Part shown: piece by piece, positions 38,096-50,100 of the stretch
How the letters are laid out: every line of letters starts with the position of its first letter
Numbering within the stretch: position 1 is the first letter of the stretch
NCBI GenBank assembly: GCA_963693085.1
Contig: OY856413.1
Span: 537,992,879 to 538,056,878, forward strand
Reading direction: 5' to 3'
Length of the DNA stretch: 64,000 nt
Source: Alisma plantago-aquatica
Taxonomy: Eukaryota; Streptophyta; Magnoliopsida; Alismatales; Alismataceae
Program-made: the position numbers and the translations under genes
Notes under the pieces: model-generated
The model's database searches: none
What the model saw: the letters and a program-made list of their open reading frames with translations, nothing else
Told to the model about the DNA's origin: nothing

Positions 38096-39171
38096 GTATT
38101 ATTTGATATATGATATGTTTATCATGAATAACGGGAGGTTTTAAATATGTTAACATGCATAGGAGTCTTGATTTTCTCTCTCTAAACATGGTTCATTTGG
38201 CAACCTTTTATGATCCATAATCTAGGGTTTGATGAACATCTTGTATTAAGAGTTCTTCCTATTGACGCTTGGTATCCCTAGTTTGGTCTTCTATTTTGAC
38301 CATGTTGAACTTGTTTTAGTGTTGGGCATATAGATGACCTATAGTGGAGAAACCCTTGAACTTCCATTTCAGCTGACACCCAAGAGGGTGTTTGTTGTGA
38401 CCGCAACAACCCTAATCCTAAGGGAGGATTGTTACACGCTTGTAGATCGCAATGCAATGTTGCTTCTTGGTCTCTTGACTCTATTGTTTGATGTTGGGAT
38501 TGATGGTTAAGAGTGTTGTTCATAACACTTGTTTAGAAGCTGGTAGCGTTCATGATAAGGTTCCTTAGAGGACATGGTTGATGTTCTTGAGTTGGTTAAG
38601 ATTGCATCCTATCATGAATGGATGGTCGAAATGCTTTAGTGTAGTAGCAGTCATAACACAGTGTTGTTGGTTGCAACACAACATCACCTAATGTAATGGT
38701 TGTGACACTTTTTTTAGGGTCAAGGTCGATACCCATGTGTTGTAGGTGGTCAAGACACCTATAGGTGTTATGATCATAACAACATGTTACATGATCAAGG
38801 TCGACACACACTCTGCATGCATATGGTCGCTACATAGGGAAAGTCACTACATCTACTACTTTATTGACCACAACACATGGCATATGGTCTATGCATGATG
38901 ATGTGATGGTGTATAACTAATCATTAGCAATTATGTTTAACTTTAATACTCTCCAAGTATGTGGGAAGTGATGAAATTAGGGTTTAGAGGTTGAGGGATA
39001 CTATGAAACCCTAATTGAATGCATATGAAATCCTAACCCTAATCTTATGATAATGTGATATATGTGCTTAATCTGATTATAGATTATTATATTATGATGA
39101 TATGTTCTCTCTCCTACTTGTGTAACCCTAACTTGTAGATGAGATGAATGTCATAGCTATGAGAATGCTAT
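38096..39171 (+). repeat. 3' LTR of G1, first part (5' end missing)
   Basis: No coding sequence. It is continuous with 44712-46313 across the solo-LTR insertion. The sequence has the general character of this LTR family, but by eye I could not align this part closely to the G2 LTRs. The left boundary is the deletion junction with integrase. Confidence 0.55.
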
Positions 39172-41264
39172 TGTGACGTCCATCTCGCAAAAACAAGATT
39201 AACTAATGCAAAAGCGTTCATCAAGTAGTGGATTAGCAAAAATCACTAAAAATTTAGAACCATTTGCAAAGAGATCCATTCACAGGAAAACTCTTTCATT
39301 CAGAACCAAAGTAAAACTTTACATCCTGGTTCATATATATATCTCATGTACTATTGCTTCTCGAGGAATACAAACATCAACTACTCTGTCTTAACTGTAC
39401 ACAGGTAGTATAAAACCCTCGAGGCTTAAAGCCAAAATCTCAGATCGAATCTTCAAAACATTACTCCTAGGACCCGAGAGTACAGAGACGACTCATAGGA
39501 CTATCTATATACAACTTGACAGCTCATATCCCCACCTGGGATTTACTGCTGTCCCTGCTACTGCTGCTGCTGCTCTTCCTCTGTAATAGGTTCTTTGCCT
39601 TTTCATCGGCGGTTACCTAAAAATGTTGATCCCACGGGGATGAGACAATATGTAAATTGCCCCAGTGAGAGATATAACTCCCCGCCGAAAACATTGTTAT
39701 TGCAGTTTAATGAAAATAAACTGAACAATGGAATCATATGTAATCAACAACAGATAACTCAATATCTATGCAGTTTAGAGCAACATTCTTATGCAAGAAT
39801 ATCAATTATAACTTGATTAAGCAGCATGTCTCTATTCAATAAAGAATTGAATAACACAGATAACATTTATGCATTTAGATCATGCTAAGCAGGATAACAT
39901 CAACCGATGATTCTCGTATTTCAAAACTTATGCAAATACGCTACTCGGCTGATTACGTTTTACAAATATAACTTAAGCTCTGAGGAGATGAGGTATACCG
40001 CTCATACTCCAACTGACCACTTTTAGGAGTCAAAATCGGTACCATACAAAGTCATTGGAAGAGCCGACTTCCATGACCTCTCACGTCCCGGTCAGTGCGG
40101 GACCACATGCAGGACATCTCGTGTCTCTGCTAAAATAGCTTTCCATGGTATACTGGCAACTTCGCTATAGAGTTACAGCCGCAACTGTACTCTCGTCGGC
40201 AGTCGAGAGATTTCATGTTTATCTCCGTCGACCCAACATAATTTGGGGGAATAATGAAACATCCAACCCAACGTCAGGAGATTCGTGATACATCCAACCT
40301 GACAACGTGAGTAATTGAGAGGTTTGTTATTAACCTTTCCTCAATTCCCTCACACGGATGTAAGGATATTTTCGCCTATTTACCCCCGTATATTCAAAAA
40401 TATACGAATTCCAGGAGATCCCTTAGGAAAACCTGTTTCACCATCACCTGCTTCTGACGATGATGGATCTATGGTCAGAGCACTACATGAATAGATTTCA
40501 CTTGAATAATTAAGTACATTATCATATTCTTTTAGCATCAATCAAGTTCTCAATCATAACTTATTAACACAATGCTATAAAGAAACATGTACTTATTTTC
40601 AGCAATATACTTCTTAATCTTTGTAAGACATTGGGATCTTAATCCCTCATTTCAATACAATAACCATGTAATCCTGGGTATTCAAACCCTTAGCTCATTA
40701 CTTGAGCACTGTTACCATTTTCTCAAGTAACTATCACCTTTAGGTCATCTGACCAAGGTAATTATGATACTTGCTACATAAGCATCCATCATGGCACTTG
40801 AGGCCCATTAACTCTCTTGCTACCTCTTACCAGGCAACAAGGTATATTATGGAACACAAGACCCAATAAATAATTCAATTTTATAACACTTCATAGCTCA
40901 TACCTGGCTATGCCCATCATCTCATGATACCTGCATGGTTAGCACATATCATAGCAGTACATCAATTATCTATCAACATCATGCAAAACAATTATATCGT
41001 TATTTCAAGGGTATCACCCTTATTCCTTTACCAGGATTAGGGTTTCCTATCACATATCTCATGTATCCTTCATCCAATTATATTGGACTTATAACACATC
41101 AAGATATACGACCATATTAGGTCATTTTCAAAACATCTCTAAGTCAATTATAGGGCACCACGGCCTTGCTACATTAAATCATCTCATGAATCATATTCAA
41201 GTATGAATTCTATTCTTTCATTAGGGATTAGGGTTTCACATACCATCTCCCTTCTTTATAATAG

Positions 41265-41460
41265 GGATTGCATATAGAATCACCCTTCATTAGGGTTTCA
41301 TATAGATACACCCTCAACTAGGGTTTCACATGGATACACCTTCAATTAGGGTTTCATATAGATACACCCTCAACTAGTGTTTCACATGGATACACCTTCA
41401 ATTAGGGTTTCACATGGAATTACCCTCAACTAGGGTTTCCACTATGGTTACCCCTAATTT
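41265..41460. repeat. TTAGGGTTTCA tandem units in the solo LTR
   Basis: Five to six units of about 28-30 bp alternate as GATACACCYTCAAYTAGGGTTTCA. They are internal LTR repeats. Confidence 0.8.
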
Positions 41461-42184
41461 GGGTCTACTATTCATCTCCATTAGGATTTTATTCAATTAT
41501 CCATAAATAGAGATTCACTATTCATCCCAATTAGGGTTAGAGTTCAATAGCCCTGTCAATTAGGGTTTATGTTCCTGGTTAGGGTTTCATGATCTCTCTT
41601 CTTAAGGATCATACCCTTAGTCACCACATGAATCATATTCATGTATGAATTCATGTTAACATCATCTCAAATTGATTAGGTCATATCAACCCTTCAATCA
41701 AGAGCATACAACTATGATTAACGTAGTGTATCAAGTCATTGGTCCAATAAGCAATTAGGGATTCATTCCTTAATTGGTACTAGTCCCTTGGGTACTGTTA
41801 GGGTTTCAACCTTTGTACCTTCTATGTTTATCATTACTAATCATCATTGGGTCAATGTATCATTCATCATCTTAATTCTCAAGAGATTCAATCACATTGG
41901 ACCTCCATTACATAAAGCATCCAATTGAATTAGGGTTTCCAATGTTGATTCCTTCAATCATTGGATTCATGGAACCAGTCATCAATTGGACCTATGCTCA
42001 TACTTCAATTGAGTTTAATAGGTCAACCTTCAACTGATTTGACCCTCAATTGACCCTCAATTGGTCATCAATTAGGGTTTGATTCAATTGAATTAGGGTT
42101 TAGAATCGATGATTCAACAACACTAATCAATGTAAGACTAGTTACTTTGAAACCATTGAACCATCATCCAAATTGGGTATGACC

Positions 42185-43290
42185 TGACCCAAAACGGTCT
42201 TGAGGTCGTTTGTATGACCTCCAAACGGTCTTGAGACTGTTTTCCCATCAAATCACTCAAAACCAAGCCATCCAAGTAGGGTTTGGATCATTGAAATGCT
42301 CACCAATTCAGCAATTTATTGCAGATCAACTTGGTACCTTTAGGCCTTCAAACACCTAACCATACTCAACCCTAGACCTCCAAACGGTCTTGGGTGACCA
42401 CCAAACGGTCTTAAGACCGTTTGGATGAGCTCCAAACGGTCTTGAGACCGTTTGGCCCATCCATCCTTTGGATTCTAGTGAAAAATCATCAAGGATTGGT
42501 CTATCGAGTTGATCAACAATTCAGCACTTAACTGCAATATGATTGGTACCTTTGGACCTTCAATTGATCAACTATACTTGACCCCAGACCTCCAAACGGT
42601 CTTGGGGTGACCCTCAAACGGTCTTGAGACCGTTTGGGCTAATCAACCCAAAATCTCCAATTAACTCATTGGAATTTCAGCACTGTTTTCAATTAGGGTT
42701 TTCCCAATTGAATAGCCTTCAACTCACGATTACTTGGGATTTAATCCCTCAATTTTGGTGAGTCATTAGACCACATAATTAGGAACAGTAATCCCAAACG
42801 TTCAACCCTTGGTCAACGCACTCAAACGGTCTTGAGACCGTTTGCCCAAAAAGTTCAATTAAATCAGATTGATAATCAGCACTTAATCGAATTAGGTTTC
42901 CCTAATTGATTAGCCTTCAACTCACGATTCCTTGGGAGTTAATCCCTCAAATTTGGTGAGTCATTATAACACATCATTAGGAACAGTAATATCAAACGGT
43001 CAACCCTTGGTCAACGCACTCAAACGGTTGTGAAACCGTTTTCTCAAAAAGGTCAAGTTAATCAGGTTGAAAATCAGCATTTAATTCAATTCGATTTGCC
43101 AAATTGATTGGCCTTCAACGTACGATTCCTTTGGATTTAACCCCTCAAATTTGGTGAGTTATTATCCTACATAATTAGGAACAAAATTACCAAACGTTCA
43201 ACACTTGGTCAACCATCTTAAACGGTTTTGAAACCGTTTTCTCCCAAACAATTTCAAACCGTTTGCCCTTAAACGGTTTGCTGAAACCGC
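42185..43290. repeat. Cluster of 20-bp palindromes in the solo LTR
   Basis: About ten irregularly spaced copies or near-copies of AAACGGTCTTGAGACCGTTT. Clear full copies are near 42402, 42433, 42617 and 42825; variants (AAACGGTTTTGAAACCGTTT) are at 43018-43260. Each unit can fold on itself. The last variants keep pairing although both arms have changed. Confidence 0.85.
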
Positions 43291-43519
43291 ATAGCCAATC
43301 AAATTAAAATGATTTGGAGTATCTATCAAAACCTTTTGGCTTGGTAATTTTCTTTGGATAAGAATCTAGGATGATTTCATCATCCCTTTCCTTCGAACAA
43401 CCAAGAACAGCAACCGTTCTTGATGGAAATTGCAGCAAGAAACAAGAGTGCATCAAATTGAAGAAATCAATCAACAAAGCATAAAGAATTGATGCAATAG
43501 CAATGTTTAAGGGTTTAAG

Positions 43520-43535
43520 TTATAAAACCCGCCTC
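43520..43535 (-). promoter_or_regulatory. Probable promoter block of the solo LTR
   Basis: TTATAAAACCCGCCTC, matching the G2 LTR block at 36786-36801 except for one base. On the minus strand it gives a TATA-like TTTTATAA after GAGGCGGG. Confidence 0.45.
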
Positions 43536-44711
43536 CAATTGAGATCCAAAGCTCCAAGATCACGCCATTAATGGTGGATGAAGCTCTTGCAACTCCCCCT
43601 AGGCTCGTCCTCAAGCTTTTGATTGAAAAAGTTGCCTAGGGTTGAAGAGGAGATCGAAATAAGAAGGAATCCATAATTTATTTTCGATTTCCACCATGAA
43701 ATCATGAAGAACAAGGGTCAAGAAGCTTACCAAAAGCTTGGGGCTCGTCCTCCTGTTGCTCCTAAGTCCCCTTGAGCTCACCCAAAGCAAAGGAAGAAGA
43801 AAGGGCCGAAAAAGCCTTTCAATTGATTTGGAAAAGGCACTTTTATAAGGAAATTGATGAGAGAGAAAATGCCTTATAAAAATCCAATTAATCCAAAAAT
43901 TATGGCCGCCTCTCCCCCCTCAACTCCATGGATACGAGGAATCTCCCTTTGCCTTTTAAAGAAAAGCAAATTAAGCACCTTAATCATATTATATTAATAT
44001 CCCATATGTGAGTGGAATTACTTTCCTTTATAATAAGGTGAGTGGAGTTTCACCTCCTTTAGATATTTTCGTTCCTTATCTTGGAAAAGGAACGTCCATC
44101 CGTATTCAAAATCAACCAATAACATTTTGGTTGAAGGCCCTTTAATTAATACATTCATTTTTGCTCTAAATTGAATTAAGGTTTCAATTAGGATTAAATC
44201 TTGATTATTTTAATATCAAGATTCCCTCTCCTCCAACTTAATTCAAATGAGGCACCCCTCTCATTTTATTTTCTCTACATGATGTAAAGAAACATTAAGG
44301 ACCTTTTTGAAGTGGTAAATTGCATATTGAACCTTTGGTTTTGGGTAAATTGCACATTACACCAAAACTAGGTTTTAATGCACAAGGATTGCTTTACAAG
44401 CTTAATCTTAGTGTCCAAGCTTGTGGAAACCATACTACTACATCATATTCATTATTATGATGTATCAACATCATAGGAACATCTTATCATGCAACATTTG
44501 CAAGTTGACCCCTCAACTTGGGTAAATTGCACTTTAGTCCAAAACAAGCAATCATTGCTTTAACATTGTTCAAACAGGACCAAAATTGAAACATAAGTTC
44601 CTCTTGAGCCTTAATTATTTTTCACAAAATAAAATTAAGGATCTAATGAGCTTTGATTAAGCAAAACCCCTAGGGTTAAGGCATAACCCAGGTCAGGGAT
44701 GTTACAGCTAT

Positions 44712-46313
44712 GTTGATCCCTATGTAATATAGGGTGGTGATTATGAGTAATGTTCAGGCATATTGTGATATTGAATGTGCGAGAGTTATATGATTTGGTC
44801 TAACGACCTAAAAAGTGCCTTGAGCACAGATTGAGTTTGTATCCTCTAGTGATTTGATTGAGGGATTGATGTTACATAGTGATGTGATATTAGTGATGAC
44901 CTTGTAATGGCATTGATACAAGTGTCATGTGATGATGAAACAAGTTCTCACCTTGTATGTTTCATATCTTCTAGAGTTGTATCCTAGCCTTAAATTTGTA
45001 GAATTTATTTAGGGTATATACATTGTAAATTGATTCATGCATTAGAATATACTTAAGTGGACTATCTAATCAAGTGAAACCCTAATCATGTAGTTGTCTT
45101 GTGTCATAGATCCATATTTAGCATCACTAACTTGCTAGATGGTGAAATGAGTAACTCCTACAGGAAAATCAGAGCACATATTATTGAATATGCAGGGTGC
45201 AAGTGAGATATCTCCTTGTATCCTTAAATTTTTGTTATAGTGGTTTGATGCTCTTTTAAGAATGGTCGTGGGTGAGCTTGTTCTCTAGTGTTGTGTCAAG
45301 TATCAAGGCAGACTAGTTGTTTTATAGGATCGTAGATTTGACTATGAGTTGTTGTCTATTAGGACTATAGATTTGTCTATAAGTTGCTATTTAGCAGTCT
45401 GACTGTTATGTACTGCATTGCAGACTCAAACTAAATGAGTAGTGTTGGTGATGATCATGGAGTCTGACTCTTCCATAGATCTTGTATGGTACTGATTTTG
45501 ACTTGGCAGTGGTCAGTTGGATTTGAGTGGTACGCCTCAAATCCTCAGGGTATAATAATGAAAGTTGTAAATAGTTGTGTATCATATTTTCTTAGGGTCG
45601 ATTACGAATCACATTGAATGACCCCATGCCTTATTTTTCTTGTGTTATTTAGTTTATAACAGTCATACATGCTCTTCATAATTCTAAACATACAAGATGT
45701 ATTATGACTCAGTTGTAAATGCTTAAACTGCTTAACCAATATTAATTTCTTTACTTAATTTCTCTGTTATCTTATTGTGCTTATTATAGATGTCGACGAA
45801 GAGTTATATCTTTCACTGAGATGTTTGGTCTCACCTCATGGTTTCCACATCCTTTTAGGTGGTCATAGACGAGGAGATAGAGATCGTGCCTCAGGAGTAG
45901 AGCAGCAAGGAGAATAGTAGTTACTATAGGTTGGATATGTTGCTAGAGTTTTGTAGTAGAGTCCTATGTGTCGTCCTTATACTCTCAGGTCTTTGGGGAG
46001 ATTTTGTTGTTTTGTATATTGATATGTAGATTTTGGATTTATGCCATGAATGTATAGAAACAACAATTTGTATATAATCAGTTTGTAATATGTAACAAGT
46101 GGTGGCTTGAGAGCCTTGAACATGAAATGTAATATCTTTTGGCATATGTGAAATACATATGCCTAAGTTGGGGCTTGTTCATGATGTGTAACAACTTAAG
46201 CAATTGCTTTACAAATGGTTTTAATTTACTCTATTTTGTGGTAATATATTTGTTAGAGATAATGTCATGCTTTATTTTGAGTAATCTCTCTTTGTGTGGC
46301 GAAGGGCTTCACA
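44712..46313 (+). repeat. 3' LTR of G1, second part and end
   Basis: The last 490 bp align with the 5' LTR fragment 837-1327 and end GGCTTCACA. The part at about 45100-45240 aligns with the reverse complement of the G2 LTR near 35110-35300, which confirms plus orientation. Confidence 0.8.
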
Positions 46314-46620
46314 CAAAAGATCCTCCAATATTTGTATAGTCCTCTTTGACTTGCCATTTTTCTGTGGGTGAAAGGTTGTACTAAACCTCAACTATGTCCC
46401 CAAAATTGTATGTAGACACTCCTAGAACCTACTCAAAACTGAGGACCTCTGTCAGACACTATGGCAACTGGTATGTCATATAGACAAACTATCTCATCCA
46501 CATAGATCTATGCCAACTTCTCTTCTAGTATGCCATGTAGACGAACTATCTCATCCATGTAGATCTATGCCAACATAACAGGTACACATAGTTTGTTTTC
46601 CACTAACCTAGTATCAAAAT
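46314..46620 (-). pseudogene. Older gypsy integrase fragment (G3)
   Basis: Reverse-strand similarity to 29935-30160 of G2: the stretch with TTTCTGTGGGTGAAAGG, CTCAACTATGTCCCCAAA and GAGGACCTCTGTCAGACACTATGG corresponds in order to the integrase catalytic region there. A tandem duplication of about 62 bp (46463-46574), with the segment CATCCACATAGATCTATGCC repeated, lies inside it. No open frame remains. G1 apparently inserted here. Confidence 0.7.
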
Positions 46621-47339
46621 ACCATAAAAGAGCAAGTTTAGAATAGTACATGTATTCTAAAATTTAAGCCCTTATAAAAATAAGAGGTATTTTCAATACC
46701 ATCATTATTCGGTCATTAAAAGAATAGCTAGGCCAAAGAAATTTGTAATTATACAACATTAGCAAATAAGCCAATTTCTAAGCATACTAAGCAAGAATTT
46801 GGCAAGATTAGGATTTAGCATGCAAAATGTTGGTGAATGAATCTTATAATAGTTGCATCACTCACCTTCAAGGAATATGATATCTATATCCACACAAAAA
46901 AGCCACAATCCCAGATTCACAAGACTACTCTCCAAAGTCTCTAAGAAAGCACATCCAAGCAAGATCATAGATGGTTACTTTGTTAGGTAAACAATGAGTA
47001 CAAGAGCCACCGTAGTATAGTTGTGGATCATAGATGGTTACTCCTAGTAGTGTATACTTGTTAGTTGTAAAGTCGAATTTGGGTATTTGGGCCAAAAAAA
47101 TGCCGGTAAGTTGTGAAATTGAAGTATAAATAAGAACGGAGTTTACAATTGCAATACTCATAAATCTTCCATGGTAGGATTCCATAATAGATGAGAAAGT
47201 GCATTACGTCTCTACAAAATCCTCAAAAATCCTTTCTCGCTCAATTATAAGTGATTTTTCAACAGAATCCTCTCCACCTGACGGTTGTATGTGTTTGAAT
47301 GTATTACCCCTACACATGATTACTTCTGGGAGATTCTTA
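46621..47339. other. AT-rich stretch, nothing recognised
   Basis: About 720 bp with no frame, repeat array or element end that I can support. A short direct repeat, ATCATAGATGGTTACT, occurs at 46965 and 47028. Confidence 0.4.
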
Positions 47340-48600
47340 CAGGTATTTTTAAATGAGTTAAGATTTGGGCAAGCTCATGCCCATCACGCGAGCCTTCACG
47401 CATGCCCAAACCAGCCCAAACTAGCCCCCAAACTGCCACCACGTGGCAGATGGTGATTGAGTGGGTTATTTTTTAATTATGCAATAGACAAATAAATTTG
47501 TTTTGCTTATAACTTTTGAACTGTAATGAATTTTTTAATGAAACAAAAACCGTTGGTTTCGTTACATATAATGCAATCTAAAAAGCCTAATATTGACATA
47601 TTTTTGAGAAAAAAAATATAAATGATATATATAGGTTAATTGACAACCAACTATGGCACCCATAAATAGTTATTGATACCCAAAAATAGTTAGTTGATGC
47701 CCAAAATGATTCATTGACACCCAGAAGTATACAGATGACACCCAAACGAGGTATTCACAACCAAAATAACTATTTAACTATTTTTTGGTGTTATTTAGCC
47801 ATTTTTGGATGCTATGGCGCCCATAAATAGTTATTGATACCTAAAAATGGTTAATTGACGCCCAAAATGGTGCATTGACACCCAAAAGTATAAAGATGGT
47901 GCCCAAATAAGGTAATTGACGCCCAAAATAGTTCATTGACACCCAAAAGTTTAAAATGATGCCCAAATAAGGCATTTTGGATGCTATGGCGCCCATAAAT
48001 GGTTATTGACACCCAAAAATAGTTAATTGATGCCCAAAATAGTTCATTGACACTCAAAAGTATAATGATGACGCCTAAATATGGTAATTGACGCTCAAAA
48101 TGGTTCATTGACACCCATAAGTTTAAAATGACGCCCAAATAGGGTATCGACAACCAAAACAACATAACGACACCCAAATAGGTTTATTTGACACCTAAGA
48201 ATCACTTAATGACGCCCCAAATGGTTCGTTGACACCTAGAAATATAACGACGCACATATTGACGCCCAAAATGGTTCATTAACACCCAGAATCACCTATT
48301 CATATCATTTTTATATTTTTTTATTAAAAATATATTAATATTAGTCTTGTTGGAATGCATTTTTCATAACGATTCTAATGGTTTTTATTTCGTCAAAAAA
48401 ATTCATCACAATTCAAAAGTTATAAGCAAAACAAATTTATTTACATATTACACAACCTTTACCAACTCATCCAATTAAAACCCACCACGTCATCACCTCA
48501 AATCAGCCTCTCTCCAACAATACCACTTCTCTCCCACGCGTGAACTGGGCTTGACACCCAGCGTGCGTGACCTAATCATTTCCGTTTTTAAATACCACCG
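47340..48600. mobile_element. Foldback / MULE-like element with minisatellite core
   Basis: Inverted arms: about 47490-47630 and the reverse complement of about 48300-48460 share AATAAATTTGTTTTGCTTATAACTTTTGAA and following segments. Weaker similarity extends outward through the CACGTGG and GC-rich outer parts. The arms enclose a repeat array (47640-48300). No transposase is present, so it is non-autonomous. No target duplication could be fixed, and the outer ends are approximate. Confidence 0.65.
47640..48300. repeat. Minisatellite of GACGCCCAAAATGGTTCATT units
   Basis: About twenty units of about 30 bp, such as TTGACRCCCAAAATRGTTCA. A higher-order repeat beginning CTATGGCGCCCATAAATAG recurs at about 47652, 47811 and 47985. 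Open frames across it are translated repeat, not genes. Confidence 0.88.
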
Positions 48601-48929
48601 GAGAGGAACACCGATCGATGAAATGATGTGCGACACGGGGAAGAACAGTATCATAGGAGGTTGCACAGTGAGATGAAGAATCAGAAGTAATTTTTGGAAA
48701 ATAATAGTTGGTGAAGTTTTGGAGTAGTGAAATGACAATGTTGCATGTCATCACATCGTGCCAGTGAAGCGACGAGGGTTTGTCTTGACGTGGCGTGCTT
48801 CAGGATGTGTTTGTACTCAAAAGTACCATCAACGGTCGGTTGAAAGATAGGTTGTCATGTGTCGATCAGACCGAAGGACGGCAAAGATCACACTCAAGGT
48901 GTCATGAGAAAAACTTATGTCAAGGACCG
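48601..48929. other. Unique-looking stretch, nothing recognised
   Basis: About 330 bp without a supportable gene or repeat. Confidence 0.4.
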
Positions 48930-48938
48930 AATTCAAAT

Positions 48939-49122
48939 GGATAATGCTACATGGACAAAAAATGAGACCAGAAATGAGACTATTTTTGTCCTCACATGCA
49001 TAACAACAAAGTAAAAGAAAAAAAAAGTAAGTTACTCCTCTCTTTTATTTTGTTGTTATACATGTGTGGAAACGAAAAGAATCACATTTTTTGTCTTATT
49101 TCTTGTTCCTATAGCAAAACTC
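48939..49122. mobile_element. 184-bp MITE with 9-bp TSD
   Basis: AATTCAAAT is duplicated exactly at 48930-48938 and 49123-49131. The enclosed sequence folds: the left arm (ATGCTACATGGACAAAAAATG, CATGCATAACAACAAA) pairs imperfectly with the right arm. It has no coding capacity. A 9-bp duplication suits a Mutator-type (MULE) source. Confidence 0.7.
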
Positions 49123-49624
49123 AATTCAAATAGGTTTTATGACAGTCCTACCGGTAATACGAAGTCGTTTCCTTACAAGTTTGCACGTATAGTGAGCTGT
49201 CCATCCAGGCCCACCCATTGCAGATCGCGAGTTTGAGGGCCCAGTCCTCTGACAGGTTTGGGCCACTTATTATTTCTAGATCACTATGTGACAAAGTGCC
49301 TGCGGGGCCGGTTGACCGCCTGTCTGTTTGCGGTTCCATTCCAACTCTCATCATCGGCAAAGACAACAGTGCCTCTGTTTGCGGAGGAGAAAAAGGAGGA
49401 ACAGAACAAGCGATCCAATGAACAATCCTCATCCTCGTTTTTTTTTAACCCTAAAAAAAAAACCTTGTCGTCGCTATCTGCTCTCAAGTGTGTGTGTTGA
49501 TAATTGCAGTATCGTAATTCGTTATTCACGGTCCGCGATCAGTTGGATCCAAAAAAAAAAATCTGTTTATCAAGACATTAACTACTCGTTTGTTTAGCTA
49601 TATACACACATGCATATACACGTA

Positions 49625-49800
49625 CCCCATTAAACATGTTTATTTTATATATTTAAAAAATAAAACTTCTTAAAAGGATATTGATAATCGTGTCTCATTG
49701 AACATGTTTATCTTATATTATATATTTAAAAAATAAAATTTCCCAAAAAGATAATGATAATTCTCGTAACTGCCCAAAAAGATAATGATAATCTTCGTAA
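49625..49800. repeat. Tandem duplication, AT-rich
   Basis: Two units of about 75 bp with CATTRAACATGTTTATYTTATAT, and two shorter units with CCCAAAAAGATAATGATAAT following. Confidence 0.75.
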
Positions 49801-49994
49801 GTACTTTGTAGAAAAATTTAAAACGTGTTGTTCACTGACTCCTCAACGCACGTTCGAAGGGACGTAATAACTGTTTTTATCATGAAAGAAAAAATATAAA
49901 ATTAAAAAAATAAAAAAATGAGAAAAATTGTGAGAAGAGAGAGAATCAAGAAAAACGCAGCGTGAACTGGTTCTTTTTATAATAGTATAGATAA

Positions 49995-50100
49995 TTATCA
50001 AACTGATGGTTGGAATGTGGATTGTGGGTTCGAGTCTCGGGTGTAGGTTAGACTAAAGACAAAATTAAATTTGATTCAACGGGTTGTGAGTCAATTCAGG
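49995..50100 (+). mobile_element. Possible tRNA-derived SINE remnant
   Basis: GATGGTTGGAATGTGG followed by GTGGGTTCGAGTCTCGG (about 50026) resembles the A-box to B-box spacing of a tRNA-derived SINE head. No 3' tail or target duplication was identified, and no cloverleaf can be drawn with confidence. Confidence 0.3.

Larger units (their letters stand above)
39172..44706 (-). mobile_element. Solo LTR of 5.5 kb with 5-bp TSD
   Basis: It starts TGTGACGTCC and ends GTTACA. GCTAT flanks it at 39167-39171 and 44707-44711. No internal element sequence exists, so this is a lone LTR, normally the product of recombination between two LTRs. The first several hundred bases (ATTAGCAAAAATCACTAAAA, GCAAAGAGATCC, CCCACGGGGATGAGAC) resemble the PBS-proximal ends of the G2 LTRs and of the 60251 arm, and the promoter block at 43520 matches that of G2. 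Both place it in minus orientation. At 5535 bp it is unusually long for an LTR. Confidence 0.88.

Noticed and set aside
42185..43290. Could the regularly recurring palindromes be a CRISPR array?
   Set aside because: Spacing is irregular, repeats vary, there are no Cas genes, and the setting is a plant LTR.
47851..48177. A 108-codon minus-strand frame with repeated residues
   Set aside because: It is the minisatellite read in one frame; units are not multiples of three throughout and no start or domain supports it.
49218..49600. Overlapping frames near a telo-box-like AACCCTAAAA as a promoter and gene start
   Set aside because: No frame has a domain or extends far enough; the short motif alone is weak evidence.
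50013..50060. A tRNA gene suggested by GGGTTCGAGTCTCGG
   Set aside because: No acceptor stem or anticodon arm can be paired; retained only as a possible SINE remnant.
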